Shown: positions 11,569 through 21,700 of the stretch, piece by piece
How the letters are laid out: every line of letters starts with the position of its first letter
How positions within the stretch are numbered: position 1 is the first letter of the stretch
Origin: Poa pratensis
Taxonomy: Eukaryota > Streptophyta > Magnoliopsida > Poales > Poaceae
NCBI GenBank assembly: GCA_947311845.1
Contig: CAMZMU010000117.1
Coordinates: forward strand, 76,365,232 to 76,429,231
DNA: 64,000 nt
Direction of reading: 5' to 3'
The notes under the pieces: model-generated
Databases searched by the model: none
Seen by the model: the letters and a program-made list of their open reading frames with translations, nothing else
Told to the model about the DNA's origin: nothing
Made by a program: the position numbers and the translations under genes

Positions 11569-14500
11569 ATGGATGCACGGATGCGATGGATGTACGGCGA
11601 ACGACGCAGTTCCGAGTTTATTGCAGGCCTGCATAAATTTCTCGATGTGGCTGAGGCAAACAAAGTGAATAATTTTATGCCTTGTCCATGTGAGAAGTGT
11701 CGGAACGTCAGGGAGTACTCTGACCCGAGAACCATTCAAGACCACGTGATTCGGAAAGGTTTCATGCCCAGCTATAATTGTTGGACCAAGCACGGAGAAA
11801 GAGGGGTTACGATGGAAGACAATGAAGAAGAGGAGGATGATGACAACTATCCTATGTTCCCTGAGGAATGCGGTGATACTGTTATGGAAGACGTTGAAGA
11901 AGAAAGAGGTGAACATCGGGCATCAGATGAGCCCGCTGATGGTCTTGGTGGGGTCATTTCTGATGCAAAGCGAGAATGCGATACAGAAAAGGAGAAGCTA
12001 AAGTTGGAGGCCATGCTTGAGGATCACAAAAAGTTGCTGTACCCAAACTGCGAAGATGGCAGCACAAAGCTCGGTACCACACTGGAACTGCTGAAATGGA
12101 AGGCAGAGACTGGTTGTTCTGACAAGGGATTTGAGAAGTTACTGAAAATAATGAAGCCGAAGCTTCCAAAGGATAACGAATTGCCCGAGACTACATACGA
12201 AGCAAAGAAGGCTATCTGCCCTCTAGGATTAGATGTGCAGAAGATACATGCATGCATTAATGACTGCATCCTGTACCGCGGTGAGTACGAGAACATGGAT
12301 AAATGCCCGGTATGCAATGCACTGCGGTACAAGATAAGACAAGATGACCCTGGTGATGTTGAGGGCGATGACGAGCCCCCCCGGAAGAGGGTTCCTGCTA
12401 AGGTGATGTGGTATGCTCCTATAATACCACGGTTGAAACGTCTGTTCAGAAACAAAGAGCATGCCAGGTTGTTGCGATGGCACAAAGAAGAGCGTAAGAA
12501 AGACGGGAAGTTGAGACACCCCGCCGATGGGTCCCAGTGGAGAAAAATCGACAGAGAGTTCCCGACATTTTCAGATGACGCAAGGAACTTAAGATTTGGT
12601 CTAAGTACAGATGGCTTTAATCCTTTTGGGGAGCAGAGCTCCAGTCATAGCACTTGGCCCGTGACTCTATGTATCTACAACCTTCCTCCTTGGTTGTGCA
12701 TGAAGCGGAAGTTCATTATGATGCCAGTGCTCATCCAAGGCCCGAAGCAACCCGGCAACGACATTGATGTGTACCTACGGCCATTAGTTGATGAACTTTT
12801 GCAGTTGTGGTCCGAACCAGGTGTACGTGTGTGGGATGAGCACAAACAACAGGAATTTGACCTACGAGCGTTGCTGTTCGTAACCATCAATGATTGGCCT
12901 GCTCTTAGTAACATTTCAGGACAGTCAAACAAGGGATACAATGCATGCACGCACTGTTTAGATAAGACTGAAAGTATACATTTGGGAAACAAGAATGTGT
13001 ACCTGGGGCATCGTCGATTTCTTCCGAACGGTCATGCCGTAAGAAAGCCCGGCAAGCATTTCAACGGTGAGGCAGATCGCCGGAAGAAGCCTAACCTCCC
13101 TGATGGTGATGTTATATATGACATGGTCAAGGATTTAGAAGTAATCTTTGGAAAGGGTCCTGGCAGTCTATCTGTTCCGAATGACGCTGACAACCACGTA
13201 CCCATATGGAAGAAGTGCTCTATATTCTGGGAGCTACCCTATTGGAAAGTCCTAGAGGTCCGGTCTTCAATCGACGTGATGCACGTGACGAAGAATCTTT
13301 GCGTGAACCTGCTAGGCTTCCTGGGCGTGTATGGGAAGACAAAAGATACACCGGAAGCACGGGCAGACCAGCAACGTATGAAAGACCCATACAACAAGCA
13401 GACGGATAAAGGGCGTAAATACTTAAGCAGATACGCTCTTACCAAAGCAGAGAAGGAAATCTTTTTTGAATGCCTGAGCAGTATCAAGGTCCCGGCTGGC
13501 TTCTCGTCAAATATAAAGGGAATAATAAATATGGCAAAGAAAAAATTCCAGAACCTGAAGTCTCATGATTGCCACGTGATTATGACGCAGTTGCTTCCGG
13601 TTGCATTGAGGGGGCTTCTACCGGAAAATGTTCGAGTACCCATTGTGAAGCTATGTGCATTCCTCAATGCAATATCTCAGAAGGTCATCGATCCAGTAAC
13701 TCTACCAAGTTTACAGAAGGCTGTGGTCCAATGTCTTGTCAGCTTCGAGTTGGTGTTCCCCCCATCATTCTTCAATATTATGACGCATCTCCTGGTTCAC
13801 CTAGTCGACGAGATTGCCATTCTCGGTCCTGTATTTCTACACAATATGTTCCCCTTCGAGAGGTTCATGGGAGTCTTGAAGAAATATGTTCATAACCGTG
13901 CTAGGCCAGAAGGAAGCATCTCAAGGGGCTATGGAACAGAAGAGGTCATTGAGTTCTGTGTTGACTTTATTCCTGACCTTAAGCCGATTGGTGTTCCTGA
14001 ATCGCGGCATGAGGGGAGACTGAGTGGAAAAGGCACGCTAGGAAAGAAAGCACTGATATGTAGGGACGGGCATTCTTTAACTCAAGCACACTACACAGTT
14101 CTACAAAGTTCCACCTTCGTGGCTCCGTATATCGAGGAACACAAGAATTATGTACGCTCCAAGAACCCGGGGAAGGATGACTCCTGGATTAAAGAAAAAC
14201 ACATGGAGACCTTCGGCAGTTGGTTGCGATTACAGCTCATGAATGACACCACTGTCGGAGATCAGCTCTACTTGTTGGCCGCGTCACCATCTTCGACTGT
14301 ATTGAATTTCCAAGGGTACGAGATAAATGGGAATACATTTTACACGATCGCCCAAGATAAAAAGAGCACCAACCAGAACAGTGGTGTCCGCTTTGATGCA
14401 ACAAACGACGATGGGCAAAAGGACACATACTATGGTCGCATAGAGGAGATATGGGAACTTGACTATGGACCTACTTTTAAGGTCCCTTTGTTTCGGTGCA

Positions 14501-14901
14501 GTTGGGTCAACATGAATGGAGAAGGGATAAAGGTAGACCAGCTGTACGGGATGACAACAGTGGATCTCAAGAATCTTGGTTGTTACAAGAACGAACCATT
14601 CGTCCTAGCCAATGATGTGGCTCAGGTTTTCTATGTGAAGGACATGTCCTCCAGACCGAAAAAAAGAAAAAACAAGCAAACGAATACCGAAAAAAAGAAA
14701 AAACAAGCAAACGAATACGATGAGCCAAAGCGTCACGTAGTTCTTTCAGGGAAAAGAAACATCGTGGGAGTCGAGGACAAGACAGACATGTCAGCAGATT
14801 ATGATAAGTTTGATGAAATTCCGCCCTTCACAGTGAGAACTGACCCAAGCATCCCGTTAAATAATGAAGATGCTCCATGGTTACGGCTGAAGCGATCATA
14901 G
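11569..14901 (+). CDS. CACTA transposase, TNPD/tnp2 type
   Basis: An uninterrupted frame. I place the start at 11569 because ATG there follows a splice-acceptor-like TTATATATATGATGCAG and begins the expected MDARMRWMYG N terminus; the frame is also open from 11539. Domains in order: a transposase-associated region (residues about 1-75, with CPCEKC and a GFMPSYNCW motif), the tnp2 catalytic region (about 220-560, including VTINDWPALSNISG and a CTHC pair), a DUF4218-type helical region (about 650-800, LLVHLVDEI), and a DUF4216-type region (about 940-1030, YYGRIEEIWELDY). A lysine-rich tail holds a near-duplicated KKRKNKQTN/KKKKQANEY stretch that looks like a nuclear signal. This protein should bind the element ends and catalyse cut-and-paste transposition in the nucleus. 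No lesion is seen. Confidence 0.95.
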   Translation: MDARMRWMYGERRSSEFIAGLHKFLDVAEANKVNNFMPCPCEKCRNVREYSDPRTIQDHVIRKGFMPSYNCWTKHGERGVTMEDNEEEEDDDNYPMFPEECGDTVMEDVEEERGEHRASDEPADGLGGVISDAKRECDTEKEKLKLEAMLEDHKKLLYPNCEDGSTKLGTTLELLKWKAETGCSDKGFEKLLKIMKPKLPKDNELPETTYEAKKAICPLGLDVQKIHACINDCILYRGEYENMDKCPVCNALRYKIRQDDPGDVEGDDEPPRKRVPAKVMWYAPIIPRLKRLFRNKEHARLLRWHKEERKKDGKLRHPADGSQWRKIDREFPTFSDDARNLRFGLSTDGFNPFGEQSSSHSTWPVTLCIYNLPPWLCMKRKFIMMPVLIQGPKQPGNDIDVYLRPLVDELLQLWSEPGVRVWDEHKQQEFDLRALLFVTINDWPALSNISGQSNKGYNACTHCLDKTESIHLGNKNVYLGHRRFLPNGHAVRKPGKHFNGEADRRKKPNLPDGDVIYDMVKDLEVIFGKGPGSLSVPNDADNHVPIWKKCSIFWELPYWKVLEVRSSIDVMHVTKNLCVNLLGFLGVYGKTKDTPEARADQQRMKDPYNKQTDKGRKYLSRYALTKAEKEIFFECLSSIKVPAGFSSNIKGIINMAKKKFQNLKSHDCHVIMTQLLPVALRGLLPENVRVPIVKLCAFLNAISQKVIDPVTLPSLQKAVVQCLVSFELVFPPSFFNIMTHLLVHLVDEIAILGPVFLHNMFPFERFMGVLKKYVHNRARPEGSISRGYGTEEVIEFCVDFIPDLKPIGVPESRHEGRLSGKGTLGKKALICRDGHSLTQAHYTVLQSSTFVAPYIEEHKNYVRSKNPGKDDSWIKEKHMETFGSWLRLQLMNDTTVGDQLYLLAASPSSTVLNFQGYEINGNTFYTIAQDKKSTNQNSGVRFDATNDDGQKDTYYGRIEEIWELDYGPTFKVPLFRCSWVNMNGEGIKVDQLYGMTTVDLKNLGCYKNEPFVLANDVAQVFYVKDMSSRPKKRKNKQTNTEKKKKQANEYDEPKRHVVLSGKRNIVGVEDKTDMSADYDKFDEIPPFTVRTDPSIPLNNEDAPWLRLKRS

Positions 14902-15121
14902 GCCAGGGACATACGCGAAGAAGGGTTCATGGCTTTTATGTAAATCAATGTAATGTATTAAACCTTTATGTGATGTGTAGTAATGTATTAAACCTTTATG
15001 TGGTGAAACACGCGTGGTAGGTGGTTGTCGGCTCCCACACCTCCCGTGGGAACCTCTCAAACCTCAGCTTCGACCGTCCAAACACAGTTCCCCCTGCATA
15101 CAGCCCGACGGTGGCTCGTGA

Positions 15122-15466
15122 GTTTGAGCGCCACTTCGATCCAAGCAGCGGTAAGACGTCTCTGATGATCTACAACCGTCCGGCAAGACGTCTCTGATGA
15201 TCTGCAACCGTTTGGAACGGTCGCAGGTCATCAGAGACGTCTTGCCACTGGTTGCCCAAAGATGCCTCTCCGAGTGACGCTGGAATGTTTTGTGTTTGAG
15301 CACCACTTCGATCCAAGCAGCGGCAAGACGTCTCTGATGATCTACAACCGTCCGGCAACACATCTCTGATGATCTGCAACCGTTTGGAACGGTCGCAGGT
15401 CATCAGAGACGTCTTGCCGCTGGTTGCCCAAAGATGCCTCTCCGAGTGACGCTGGAATGTTTTGTG
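15122..15466 (-). repeat. tandemly duplicated foldback locus, possible small-RNA precursor
   Basis: Two copies with a 172-bp period (from about 15122 and about 15294) each contain a foldback. In copy 1 it is 15185-15243: AAGACGTCTCTGATGATCTG pairs with CAGGTCATCAGAGACGTCTT around a short loop. In copy 2 it is 15357-15415. An extra left arm sits just upstream in each copy (15153 and 15325). A TATA-like TATATATAA lies on the minus strand at 15497-15504, about 80 bp upstream of the first foldback in that orientation. ORFs across it merely read the repeats. A transcribed hairpin is plausible but unproven. Confidence 0.6.
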
Positions 15467-15496
15467 TGAGTGAGTAACTTGTCTGAGGAGGGCGGT

Positions 15497-15504
15497 TATA
15501 TATA
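15497..15504 (-). promoter_or_regulatory. minus-strand TATA-like box inside the CACTA element
   Basis: Read on the minus strand it is CCCTATATATAACCGCCC, closely matching the transposase promoter core CCTATATATAACCCCC at 11276-11291. It would drive transcription leftward through the duplicated foldbacks. Confidence 0.45.
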
Positions 15505-15511
15505 GGGTACG

Positions 15512-15859
15512 TGTGCTTCTTTAGTCCCGGTTGGTAACACCAACCGGGTCATGTGGCTCACGAAGTGGTCGTGATACTGCTGATCCAACAGCTCACAATC
15601 CCTCAAAAGAAACACACCCCTGATCCAACGTCTCACAAGCGCTTGAAAGAAACACACGATCCGTGTGCTTCTTTAGTCCCGGTTGGTAACACCAACCGGG
15701 TCATGTGGCTCACGAAGTGGTCGTGATACTGCTGATCCAACAGCTCACAATCCCTCAAAAGAAACACACCCCTGATCCAACGGCTCACAAGCGATTGAAA
15801 GAAACACACGATCTGTGTGCTTCTTTAGTCCCGGTTGGTAACACCAACCGGGACTAAAG
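15512..15859. repeat. internal hairpin cluster, three copies with 152-bp period
   Basis: TTAGTCCCGGTTGGTAACAC followed by CAACCGGG recurs at 15521, 15673 and 15825; the last copy completes the palindrome with GGGACTAAAG. Between them lie near-identical blocks with CTGATCCAACAGCTCACAA. The motif belongs to the same CCCGGTT class as the terminal clusters. The cluster precedes a TATA-like box (15942-15948) and the decayed ORF at 16011. Confidence 0.85.
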
Positions 15860-16010
15860 ACGGGCTTTGCGGTCACGACACGTGTCCTCCCCAGCGCTTT
15901 CCTGGGCACCTGTCCTCCCCCAGCGCTGCCCTGGAGGTCTTTATATATTGTCGCCGACGGGGTAAACCCTAATCCACCATTCCTAGCCACGAACGCATCG
16001 TCTCCACGAG

Positions 16011-16500
16011 ATGGATCCGCCACGCCCGCCGCAGCGCCTTCTGGACGAGGTCGAGCGTGCTCGGCAGAGCGCGCTTGGGCGCAACCGCGGGAGTCTATCC
16101 CGCCGTATGCCCACGAGCCCGGCGTGGAGAGGAATGCCCAGCTACCGGCCTCCTGCTCCACCAGGTGCCCGCACCTCCACCTGGCGCCGCTGCACCTCCA
16201 CCAGGCGCCGCCGCTCCTCCCGCGGAGGAGGAGGAGGACGACGACTTCGACTGGAGCGACGACGGGGAAGAAGGTTGTGGGTTGCAGATACAGGAGGCCA
16301 TGGAAGCCTCCTTCCAGTCTGTCCGCGACTACCCTGTCCAGCGAGCCAAGACTTCCTACCAGCTCAAGGCGAAGGAGGCTTCCGATCTGGATTGGGCGCT
16401 GAAAGACTCATCCTCCATGGATCTTGCCCTCCGCCGCAAACGTGCGCGCGAGAACCGGGCGGCCGCCCACGGGGCTGGCTCCTCCCGCCGTTCCCCCTAA
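16011..16500 (+). pseudogene. decayed third ORF of the CACTA element, acidic protein
   Basis: A TATA-like TTATATATTG at 15941-15950 and a CCTAATCC leader precede ATG at 16011. The protein starts MDPPRPPQRLLDEVERARQS and then loses frame. A proline/alanine-rich segment followed by an acidic run (EEEEDDDFDWSDDGEEG) and QIQEAMEASFQSV reads in another frame from about 16170 and ends at 16498-16500. At least one, probably two, single-base shifts separate the parts. The charge pattern and a basic tail (LRRKRARENRAAA) suggest a small nuclear protein. I do not recognise the family. It could be a captured host fragment or an accessory CACTA protein. Confidence 0.45.
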
Positions 16501-17040
16501 TCCTACGGCCTTCGAGCCAGCAAGTCCGTTTATGTAGAATAATGTTGGTGATGTTGGATCAGGGGTGTGTTTCTTCTGCATTTTACAACACCAAACATTC
16601 ATCTTACAAATATAGGTTTTCTGAAATTGTTCTGCATTTACTTCTGCTTACGGATTATTTGTCGAATTTCGATTTACGGATTTAAAGATATGAATTTATC
16701 CATATTAAATTGAAAATGACAATAATAATGTAAAATTGATTTTGGATTATTTATACAAATTCAAACACTTTTCACGTTGAAAGTTTTGTCAATTCAAAAT
16801 ATGCAATAAAGTTAATGCATTTTTAATTGAAAATGGCAAAATGGTTAATAGTTTGTATAGTTAGAATAATTATTTTAGAAAACAGAAAATGGTTTTGGAT
16901 TATTTATTCAAATTTAAAAACTTTTAATGTTGAAAGTCTTTTCAGATTCAAAACCATTTGAAATTCATATCCAAACACCTAAATAAGAAAAAAAAAAGGC
17001 GGGAACAAAATTTCAGAACTGAAAAGTTCGAAATAAGTTT

Positions 17041-17206
17041 GAAAAAGGACTCTTTGGTCCCGGTTTCTACCAAGAACCGGGACCAAAGATCCTTGGACGC
17101 GCGCAGCGATCTGGCATTAAATGACGCACTCTTTGGTCCCGGTTTCTGGCAAGAACCGGGACCAAAGATGCATTGGTCCCGGTTCTTTGAAGCAACCGGG
17201 ACCAAT
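17041..17206. repeat. internal terminal-like hairpin cluster upstream of CACTA gene 2
   Basis: It opens GAAAAAGGACTCTTTGGTCC, close to the element's left end (AGAAAAAGGACCTTTCGTCC at 11028). Three hairpins of TTGGTCCCGGTTTCT/AGAACCGGGACCAA follow, at about 17052, 17131 and 17171. Directly downstream is a GC-rich probable 5' UTR exon ending at about 17605 (donor GTGAGT). The arrangement copies the 5' terminus plus promoter of gene 1. Confidence 0.8.
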
Positions 17207-17624
17207 GGCCCCCTGCTACTTAACCCCCAGCCTCTTCTTCTTCCCCATTCTCACGCACAGACGGTTTTCATCGAGACGAGCAGGAGCAAGAAGGGCGCCG
17301 CGCATCAACGCCGTCAGGCTGCCCCGCCGCCGACTCCACGCGCCCCCCGCCGCCTCCCCGCGCGCACGCCGCCCCGACGCGGCCGGCCTCCTCCCCGTAC
17401 ACGCCACGACGTGGCCGGCCTCCTCCCCGCACAGCCACGCGCCCGGCCCGACGCGCCGGCCTCCTCCCCGCACGCGTACGCCGCCCAGACGCCGGCCTGA
17501 CCCCGCCCTCCTCTCCACGCACACCTCCCGTGCCTCCACGCCGCCGTCCCCGCGCCCAGCGCCACCGCCGTCCCACCGCCGCCCGCACCGGCCGCTTCTC
17601 GATCGGTGAGTTAGAATTTTAGGA

Positions 17625-18215
17625 TTTTAGGATTTTTTTTGTATAGGAAATGTTAGTGTTAGGATTTTTTTGTTTTGTATAGGAAAATGTTAGTGTTAGG
17701 AAAATGTTAGTGTTAGGAAAAAAAAATTGTTAGGAAAATGTTAGTGTTAGGATTTTTTTTGTATAGGAAATGTTAGTGTTAGGATTTTTTTATTTTGTAT
17801 ATAGGAAAATGTTAGTGTTAGGAAAAAAAATTTGTTAGGAAAATGTTAGTGTTAGGATTTTTTTTGTATACGAAATGTTAGTGTTAGGATTTTTTTGTTT
17901 TGTATAGGAAAATGTTAGTGTTAGGAAAATGTAGTGTTAGGAAATTTTTTGGTTAGTGTTAGGATTTTTTGTTAGTGTATAGGAAAATTTGTTAGTGTTA
18001 GGATTTTTTTGTATAGGAAAATTTTGTTAGTGTTAGGATTTTTTGTTAGTGTATAGGAAAATTTTGTTAGTGTTAGGATTTTTTGTATAGGAAAATTTTG
18101 TTAGTGTTAGGATTTTTTGTTAGTGTATAGGAAAATTTTGTTAGTGTTAGGATTTTTTGTATAGGAAAATTTTGTTAGTGTTAGGATTTTTTTGTATAGG
18201 AAAATTTTGTTAGTC
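17625..18215. repeat. AT-rich tandem repeat array
   Basis: Irregular repeats built from GTTAGTGTTAGGATTTTTT and GTATAGGAAAA. They sit in the inferred first intron of CACTA gene 2. Unit length varies from about 30 to 60 bp. Confidence 0.85.
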
Positions 18216-18418
18216 CTAATTTGTGCTTGTCCTAATTCAATAACATTTCAAACATGATTTAGAGTTCCATGTCAATGCATTAAATTGATCATGCATACAT
18301 ATTGCGCATTGCATCAATGCCATGTATTGATTGTGTTCTTGTCCGGTATTTGTTCTTCCCGGTAGATCGTGGTTCGGAAGTTGACCCGGTAAATTGTGTT
18401 AGATATGCAAAGATGCAA

Positions 18419-18626
18419 ATTTACGGGTTTACGGGTTTACGATACGAGTTTACGAGTTTACGGGTTTACGATACGAGTTTACGGGTTTACGATACGAGTT
18501 TACGGGTTTACGATACGAGTTTACGAGTTTACGGGTTTACGATACGAGTTTACGGGTTTACGATACGAGTTTACGAGTTTACGATACGAGTTTACGGGTT
18601 TACGATACGAGTTTACGGGTTTATGA
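18419..18626. repeat. TTTACG-based minisatellite
   Basis: About ten units of TTTACGGG or TTTACGAG alternating with TTTACGATACGAG, so the commonest higher unit is 21 bp. All forward frames stay open through it because the unit is a multiple of three without stops, so the ORFs across it mean nothing. Confidence 0.9.
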
Positions 18627-18703
18627 TATTGTAGATGTATCTTGACATATGGAACAAGTTACCCAACTAAAGTTTTGTGCATTGTTCTTAATTTGCAGAA
18701 ACT

Positions 18704-21700
18704 ATGGAACGAGACGAAGATCAGGAAAATATCCTCCAGGATATAATCCGCGGGCCGGAAGATATTGTCGATGTCACCACGGAGTTTTTGAACAACTCCG
18801 GTGAGGGAGATGAGTCTCTCAACCGAAGAGACGGCTCCGGTGAGGTAGAACCCGACGGCCGGGGTGAGGGAGAAGTCAGCGAGGGAGAAGCCGACGAGGG
18901 AGAAGCCGAAGGCTCCGGTGGAACATTAAACTCCGGCGAGGTGCATATACATATATTAATGAAGCCGAAGATTGTATTAATTAAGTCTCTGATGTCTATA
19001 TACATATATTAACGCTCTTTCTTCTTTTAGCCCTCCGGATCGAGCAAATCTTCTGTAAGGACAAAACGAGGCCCAGCCAAAAAGTTGGGCGACCAAGAAA
19101 GGTACACGATCGAAAGAGTCGCTGAAGACGGCACACCGACTGCTCCCCCTGGTGTTAAAAATAAAATGGTAAAGCAATGCGGAGTTCTTGTTAGGGACTT
19201 CATCCCGATCACCGTTCGAGAATGGCATCGGCCAAACGAGAAAGGACAGCTATATGTCAGCGATGAGGGCAAAGAAAGACTTTGGAGAAAGCTCATGGTT
19301 AATTTCACCCTGCCGGCGCCAGAGGTGGATTCAGATGAGGAGGATCCAGATGAGGCAGAAAAGATTGCCCGGAAAATCATGGAGCAAAAAGTCAAGGACT
19401 GGGCACTTAAGAAGATGGCCGAGCTATTCAAGAACTGGAAGAAAAGATTGAACAAACTGTTTGTCAAGAAAAATAAGACTCCAGACTTCGATAAAGGGTA
19501 TGAGAAGATAAAGGACTACTGGGAAGAATTTGTGGCGTACAAGAAATCAGAGGAAGCTCTGGAAAAGTCTGCAAAAAATGCGGCAAATGCTGCTCTAAAG
19601 ATGTACCACCATACTATGGGGCCTGGTGGCTACGCTGGTAGCATGCCTAAGTGGGAGAAACTTGAGGCGGACCTGCTGGCTAATGGGATCACTCCAGAGC
19701 CACTCAAGTGGATCGAACGGGCAAGAAATTGGTTTTACGGGCATGGGGGCACGTTGGACGCAGAAGGGAAGTGCATATATAACAGAAGACACAAAGATAA
19801 TCCCCTACTACCCATCCAAGAAATTAGAAAAGCAGTAAAGGATGTTGAAGAGGGACGGTTCATTCCCGATAGAGAGGATGACGAGCTCACACGCGCCCTT
19901 GGGAATAAGGAACACGACGGACGGTTACGAGGCGTACCTGGCTCCAAGCCCAAGACAATTGCGATTCCCGAGCACAGGAAGAAATTTCCTGATAGAAGCC
20001 ATCAGAGGAGAAAGGAAAGGGAGGCAATGGAAGCACGCGCTGCTGCAGACCGGCTGCTTAATATAGAAGAAGAATTAAAGCTGCAGAAGGAACAAATTGC
20101 CGTGCTTAGCCAGCAAGGTACTAGCGGCCAATCTCAACGGCACATGGTAGAAGCTGCATGCGATGGTACCGGTGGCCCATCGAATCGGAAAAGCAGCGTG
20201 GCTTCCACGGAGCTCCAGGATGGTAATGATGATGCAGTGGCTCCACTTCGTCGCTACCCAGTGGATGATATCACGGAGAGCACACCTTGTGAGATGCATG
20301 TGAAAGTTTTTAACTTAACCGTGAAGGTGGCGGTCGGCTATGTCGTACCAATTGGACCTAATCCAACTTACCATTTCTCTCCGGTTCCAAATGGCTACGC
20401 TGTTGTCGCGGTGGATGAAGTGATGAAAGATTATGAGGAGCTGAAGCTGCAACACCCTGCAGGTGAAGATGGGGAGGTGCTTGAACTTGGAGAAGCCAAG
20501 AAAGCGACCATTCTATGGCCAAAGGAATTCATCGTGCTTCCGAACTGGCAGCCAAGGCCATCGACTCCTCACCAGTCTCCAGCGCAACAGTCCTCTTCAC
20601 CGCCTCAGCATTCTCCAGCGCAACAGTCCTCTTCACCGCCTCACCAGTCTCCAGCGCAGCCGTCTCCGCCGCCGCGTCAGCCGTCTCCGCCGCCGCGTCA
20701 GCCGTTTCCGCCCACCGCTCGTACTATGAGGGGTAAGCGATCACCGAAACGTAAAAGGTCGCCCCTCCCAACAGTACCTCATAAGAATCTTCCCATTAGA
20801 CCTTATGACAGGACTGTAGCGGAAAACGCCGCGGAGGTGGCTGCCTACAATAAGGCTTTTTTTGCACCAAAAAAGCCCGAGCAGAAGCCGGTATACGATG
20901 AAAAATCCAAAAAGTGGAGAAAGTCCTTCCTTGAGCAGCCATCCCAGATATCGATGAATCTGCCATCTGACTATGGTCGTGAACTTACTAAGCTAGCACG
21001 TGCCCAGTCTGAGCAGAACAAGGGAAGAAGTGCAAAAAGCGGGAAACAAATTGCCCAGCTCGGACAGCAGAAAAATCAATCGGTCCCCCCGCTCATAGTG
21101 TGTTCCGATGTCGACAAGGACTTCAGAGTCGCTATGGATAAAGACCTGGAATTATTGGACCCCAGAGCCATAGCTGCTGCTAAAGAACTTGGTGTCACTG
21201 TATCTCAGGCCAAGGAACAGGCTACCGCCTTGGGTATGAGCCTTGGTCAACTTTTAGGCTATGAACATGCGCCAATGTTAGAGATGGCACGGAAATATGT
21301 CCAAGGGGAGCCTATGGTCAGTAATGAGGAGATGACGGGTCTATCAACACATATGCGAAATCTGCATACCTGGTACCTGGTGCACACATCAAAGAAGGAC
21401 GCGAAAGAGTGGTTTCCGCTGGACGTTAGAGTGGAGCATTTCTTCAAACGTTACACTATACAGGTTCAACTGACTGAACTGTTCCAGTTATTCCAAAAGC
21501 GCGCCCTCGACAAATCTATCCTCTCTTGCTATTGTCTGTAAGTGATTTATTTTCGTAATTAAGTCTCTAGCTCAGCTCGTTCATTGCCTGTATTATATTA
21601 TCCTGCCTATATATATATCCTTTTGTACGCTATTATGCAGAATGAAGATGCTGGAATGCAAAAGATCTAAAGTTTTTGAGGTTGGGTTCGTTGACCCATA

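Larger units (their letters stand above)
17606..18698 (+). other. intron 1 of CACTA gene 2 (5' UTR intron)
   Basis: A GC-rich leader ends at a GTGAGTTAG donor (17606), and the acceptor TTTGCAG lies six bases before the start codon at 18704. Between them are about 600 bp of TTAGTGTTAGG-type repeats and about 210 bp of TTTACG repeats. An intron is inferred from splice sites and composition. Confidence 0.55.

Noticed and set aside
15064..15403. Minus-strand ORFs over the foldback region
   Set aside because: They read the tandem duplication and its inverted arms; text repeats itself and looks non-coding.
17121..17609. GC-rich ORFs on both strands before CACTA gene 2
   Set aside because: All frames stay open because of GC-rich low-complexity sequence; it is better explained as a 5' UTR exon ending at GTGAGT.
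18419..18626. Interstitial telomere repeat
   Set aside because: Units are TTTACGGG/TTTACGAG, not the plant telomere TTTAGGG, and they sit within a transposon intron.
17625..18630. CRISPR-like repeat array
   Set aside because: Units are tandem without unique spacers, and the genome is a plant's.
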